Of a stretch of DNA of 6,890 nt, positions 5,431-6,890 are shown in pieces. Under the pieces are notes generated by a model. That model did not search any database. It worked only from the letters and a program-made list of their open reading frames with translations, and had not been told where the DNA came from. Origin of the DNA: JAGLHV01 sp023132075 [NCBI: bacterium] (GTDB taxonomy: Bacteria > CBDUZB01 > JAGLHV01); the NCBI GenBank assembly GCA_023132075.1, contig JAGLYT010000086.1, forward strand, positions 1-6,890, in the 5' to 3' direction. Position numbers and translations under genes: made by a program. Within the stretch, counting starts at the first letter, position 1. Each line of letters opens with the position of its first letter.

Positions 5431-6489
5431 TTATTTTAATCTTTTAGTAACTTCCTCAAATATGTCAGGATAAAGTTCCTTGAATTTCTTATCGGAAAAC
5501 AAAAACACTACACCATCAATTATCGGAAACTTGTTACCACACTCATTACAGAAAAATGAAAGATTTTTTTGAGCTAATCTTGATTCTCGTCCATTTTCAA
5601 TACATGAAGGACAAATAAGAAGATCATAAACAGAAATCTCTTCTTTGATACTAACACCTGATTTACAACAAGTCCCGGAAATTACTCCACCGAATAAATA
5701 AGCCAGAATAAACTTTATATAATGTTTTGGATTAAACAATTCCGACTCAATACACCTCATTGATTGTAATTTTACATTTTTCTTCTCGAAAAAACTCAAA
5801 GCCTGTTTCCAAACGCCAATTGGTATTTCATCATTTTCAATAATTCCGTGTTCAACTTCGTTACAGCTCGTCCGGGATAAAAAGTAATCAAATATCTTTC
5901 TGATTTTACTTGAACCCAGTGATTCTTTTAAATATATCTTTTTTCCTTTATATAGATTAAAATGAAGAATCTTTCTGAATGGTTCTTCCTCAAAGAAAAA
6001 ATGGCCACCCGGTGAAAGCACCCTATGGATTTCTTTTACAATCGGGATAGGAGAAAGAAAATGGTGAAGAGTTTCATAACAAAACACAAAAGGAATAGAA
6101 TCGGTCATAAAGGGTAAACTATTTGCGTCACAGCAGATTCTAATCGGAAGTTTGCTTTTATTAAATACCCCCTTATAATAATCACCGCTTTTAAGCATAT
6201 CATAAGAAATATCTACTGCTGCACCAGTACCACCAATTTCATTTTCCAGAACCAATGACCGTTGACATCTTTCTGCGCCAATCTCTATATAAGGAGATAA
6301 GGGAATCCCGCTTTCTTTTAGCAAAGACATCTGCTCAAATGTTTTTTTCATTCTATCACTGAGTATCTTCTCTATACCCTTTGTCTCAAACTCATCATTA
6401 AAAATACATCTTCCCTCCACCTGTTGCTGAACAAGTTTTTTTCTAAATTTAATTTCACCCTTCTGGGATTCAACCGATTGTTGTTTCAT
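5431..6489 (-). CDS. SAM-dependent methyltransferase with C-terminal Trm112-like zinc ribbon
   Basis: Role: class I (Methyltransf_11-type) enzyme transferring a methyl group from SAM; the substrate is not evident. Seen: 352 aa. A helical N-terminus (1-66) precedes motif I YIEIGAERCQRS (67-78), where GAERC replaces the usual glycine-rich loop. Acidic Asp93 lies in AAVDISYDML (90-99), Asp121 in DANSLPF, and the core continues through FVFCYETLHHF and IHRVLSPGGHFFFEE (154-168). A C-terminal zinc ribbon (about 288-332) holds CPSC at 293-296 and CNEC at 314-317, followed by FPIIDGVVFLF, typical of Trm112-like tails. All motifs and both Cys pairs are intact. Start: AAAGGAA lies about 10 bases upstream of ATG 6489. 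A sigma70 promoter at 6632-6660 gives a leader of about 136 bases. No terminator is seen downstream. Such fusions act on lipids, sugars or natural products in different clades, so none is asserted here. Confidence 0.9.
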   Translation of the reverse strand: MKQQSVESQKGEIKFRKKLVQQQVEGRCIFNDEFETKGIEKILSDRMKKTFEQMSLLKESGIPLSPYIEIGAERCQRSLVLENEIGGTGAAVDISYDMLKSGDYYKGVFNKSKLPIRICCDANSLPFMTDSIPFVFCYETLHHFLSPIPIVKEIHRVLSPGGHFFFEEEPFRKILHFNLYKGKKIYLKESLGSSKIRKIFDYFLSRTSCNEVEHGIIENDEIPIGVWKQALSFFEKKNVKLQSMRCIESELFNPKHYIKFILAYLFGGVISGTCCKSGVSIKEEISVYDLLICPSCIENGRESRLAQKNLSFFCNECGNKFPIIDGVVFLFSDKKFKELYPDIFEEVTKRLK

Positions 6490-6631
6490 AATAAACTATT
6501 TCCTTTTATTTGTTATATTTTCCAATTTTTTTTATCTTATCACTTCTTTAATAAAAACTTTTTTTCTAAAAATAAATGGGGCTATTTCCCTGCATTGAAA
6601 AACTGTGCCAAAAGCTATTTAATTATGCTCT

Positions 6632-6660
6632 AATATAAATTAAATTGTTAGCATAGTCAA
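6632..6660 (-). promoter_or_regulatory. Sigma70-type promoter of the methyltransferase gene
   Basis: On the minus strand TTGACT (6655-6660, one mismatch to consensus) and TATATT (6632-6637, one mismatch) are separated by exactly 17 bases. The predicted start is near 6625, about 136 bases before the methyltransferase ATG. No other strong promoter lies between here and the YkgJ gene, so this one may also serve the remnant region and the genes beyond. Confidence 0.75.
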
Positions 6661-6735
6661 TAAAAAATCATTGATAATATAAAGAGATAAAATGGGATTT
6701 GTAAAAAGAATTCATCACCTGTACGATAGGCACAG

Positions 6736-6748
6736 TATCCTTGTGTCC
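6736..6748 (-). repeat. Right copy of a 13-base inverted pair flanking the methyltransferase gene
   Basis: Read on the minus strand this is GGACACAAGGATA, identical to the left copy (5393-5405) except at one base, with one further matching A outside it. On its own strand the sequence continues into CTGTGCC, which can pair imperfectly with GGACACA, so it may be a small hairpin. The significance of the pair is low without genome-wide copies. Confidence 0.2.
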
Positions 6749-6854
6749 TTAACCTTATTTAAAAAAGTTAAATACTTCCAGTCAGTGTAAAAGAAGTTCG
6801 TCAAAAACAAATTTAGACAGCACAAGACATAATCGTGTAACCGCTAACAAACCA

Positions 6855-6890
6855 TTATTTTTCAGCAACAACCAACATTTCAAAATCTTC
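6855..6890 (-). CDS. 3' end of an upstream gene (last 11 codons)
   Basis: From the right edge the minus strand reads EDFEMLVVAEK and then TAA at 6855-6857. An alternating hydrophobic strand ending in a charged tail (MLVVAEK) is a common C-terminus of class I SAM methyltransferases and some Rossmann-fold enzymes. With another methyltransferase next door this is plausible, but 11 residues cannot prove a gene or its family. Confidence 0.35.
   Translation of the reverse strand, partial: EDFEMLVVAEK

Larger units (their letters stand above)
6490..6854. other. 365-base intergenic region: promoter and leader, otherwise unassigned
   Basis: The part from 6490 to about 6625 would be the 5' leader of the methyltransferase mRNA. 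It is A+T-rich and I recognise no riboswitch or leader peptide in it. The promoter follows at 6632-6660. Between 6661 and 6854 I find no convincing gene, tRNA or G+C-rich terminator. That part holds an A/T-only hairpin (TATTTAA and TTAAATA, 6756-6774, without a U tract) and the right copy of the 13-base inverted pair (6736-6748). Confidence 0.6.

Noticed and set aside
6580-6612. Possible sigma54 promoter (TGGCAC followed by TGC on the minus strand)
   Set aside because: The distance between the GG and GC elements is 14 bases instead of the required 10, and a good sigma70 promoter lies just upstream.
6424-6633. Plus-strand Phe/Asn-rich open frame
   Set aside because: Antisense to the methyltransferase start and its leader, of low complexity, and covering the promoter region.
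6661-6854. Stop-bounded minus-strand frames in the right-hand gap as possible transposase remnant
   Set aside because: No start codon, no catalytic motif and no recognisable domain; the inverted pair alone is too weak to support a mobile element.

Overview
The window is A+T-rich (roughly one third G+C by eye) and every supportable gene lies on the minus strand. A lipoprotein L,D-transpeptidase with a lipobox and a signal-peptide-bearing outer-membrane beta-barrel point to a diderm bacterium. Strong purine-rich Shine-Dalgarno sites and sigma70-type promoters are present. The barrel type and the Trm112-tailed methyltransferase fit an uncultivated candidate-phylum bacterium (Omnitrophota-like would be my guess), but no marker gene here fixes the taxonomy.

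Layout from right to left, the direction of transcription. At 6855-6890 are the last codons of a gene that enters from outside the window. A 365-base gap follows, holding a good sigma70 promoter (6632-6660) that drives a 352-aa SAM methyltransferase with a C-terminal zinc ribbon (5431-6489). The stretch 4922-5430 looks empty but holds a 42-codon open frame with a good ribosome binding site. It also holds the decayed remains of a second, unrelated class I SAM methyltransferase. Next come a YkgJ-type cysteine-cluster protein (4571-4921) whose ribosome binding site can fold into a hairpin, a possible 28-codon hydrophobic ORF, a secreted/membrane DUF4405-like protein with an Asp- and Cys-rich calcium-site-like motif (3711-4367), and a membrane-anchored protein of unknown function with two beta-rich modules (2741-3652). 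After a 161-base spacer are a DUF1801 protein (2226-2579) and, 12 bases on, a YkuD L,D-transpeptidase lipoprotein (1545-2213). Last, behind its own near-consensus promoter, is an alginate-export-type porin that runs off the left edge (1-1336).

The genes from 4921 down to 1545 could be read as one co-directional unit, because I see no convincing promoter or terminator between them. Four of the products (transpeptidase, DUF4405-like protein, 303-aa protein and porin) are placed in the envelope by visible signal sequences or membrane segments. The YkgJ and DUF4405-like pair hints at metal or redox chemistry. I see no phage, transposase, CRISPR, toxin-antitoxin or defence genes. The most notable items are the methyltransferase pseudogene, the unknown two-module membrane-anchored protein next to the DUF4405-like protein, and the hairpin over the YkgJ start.
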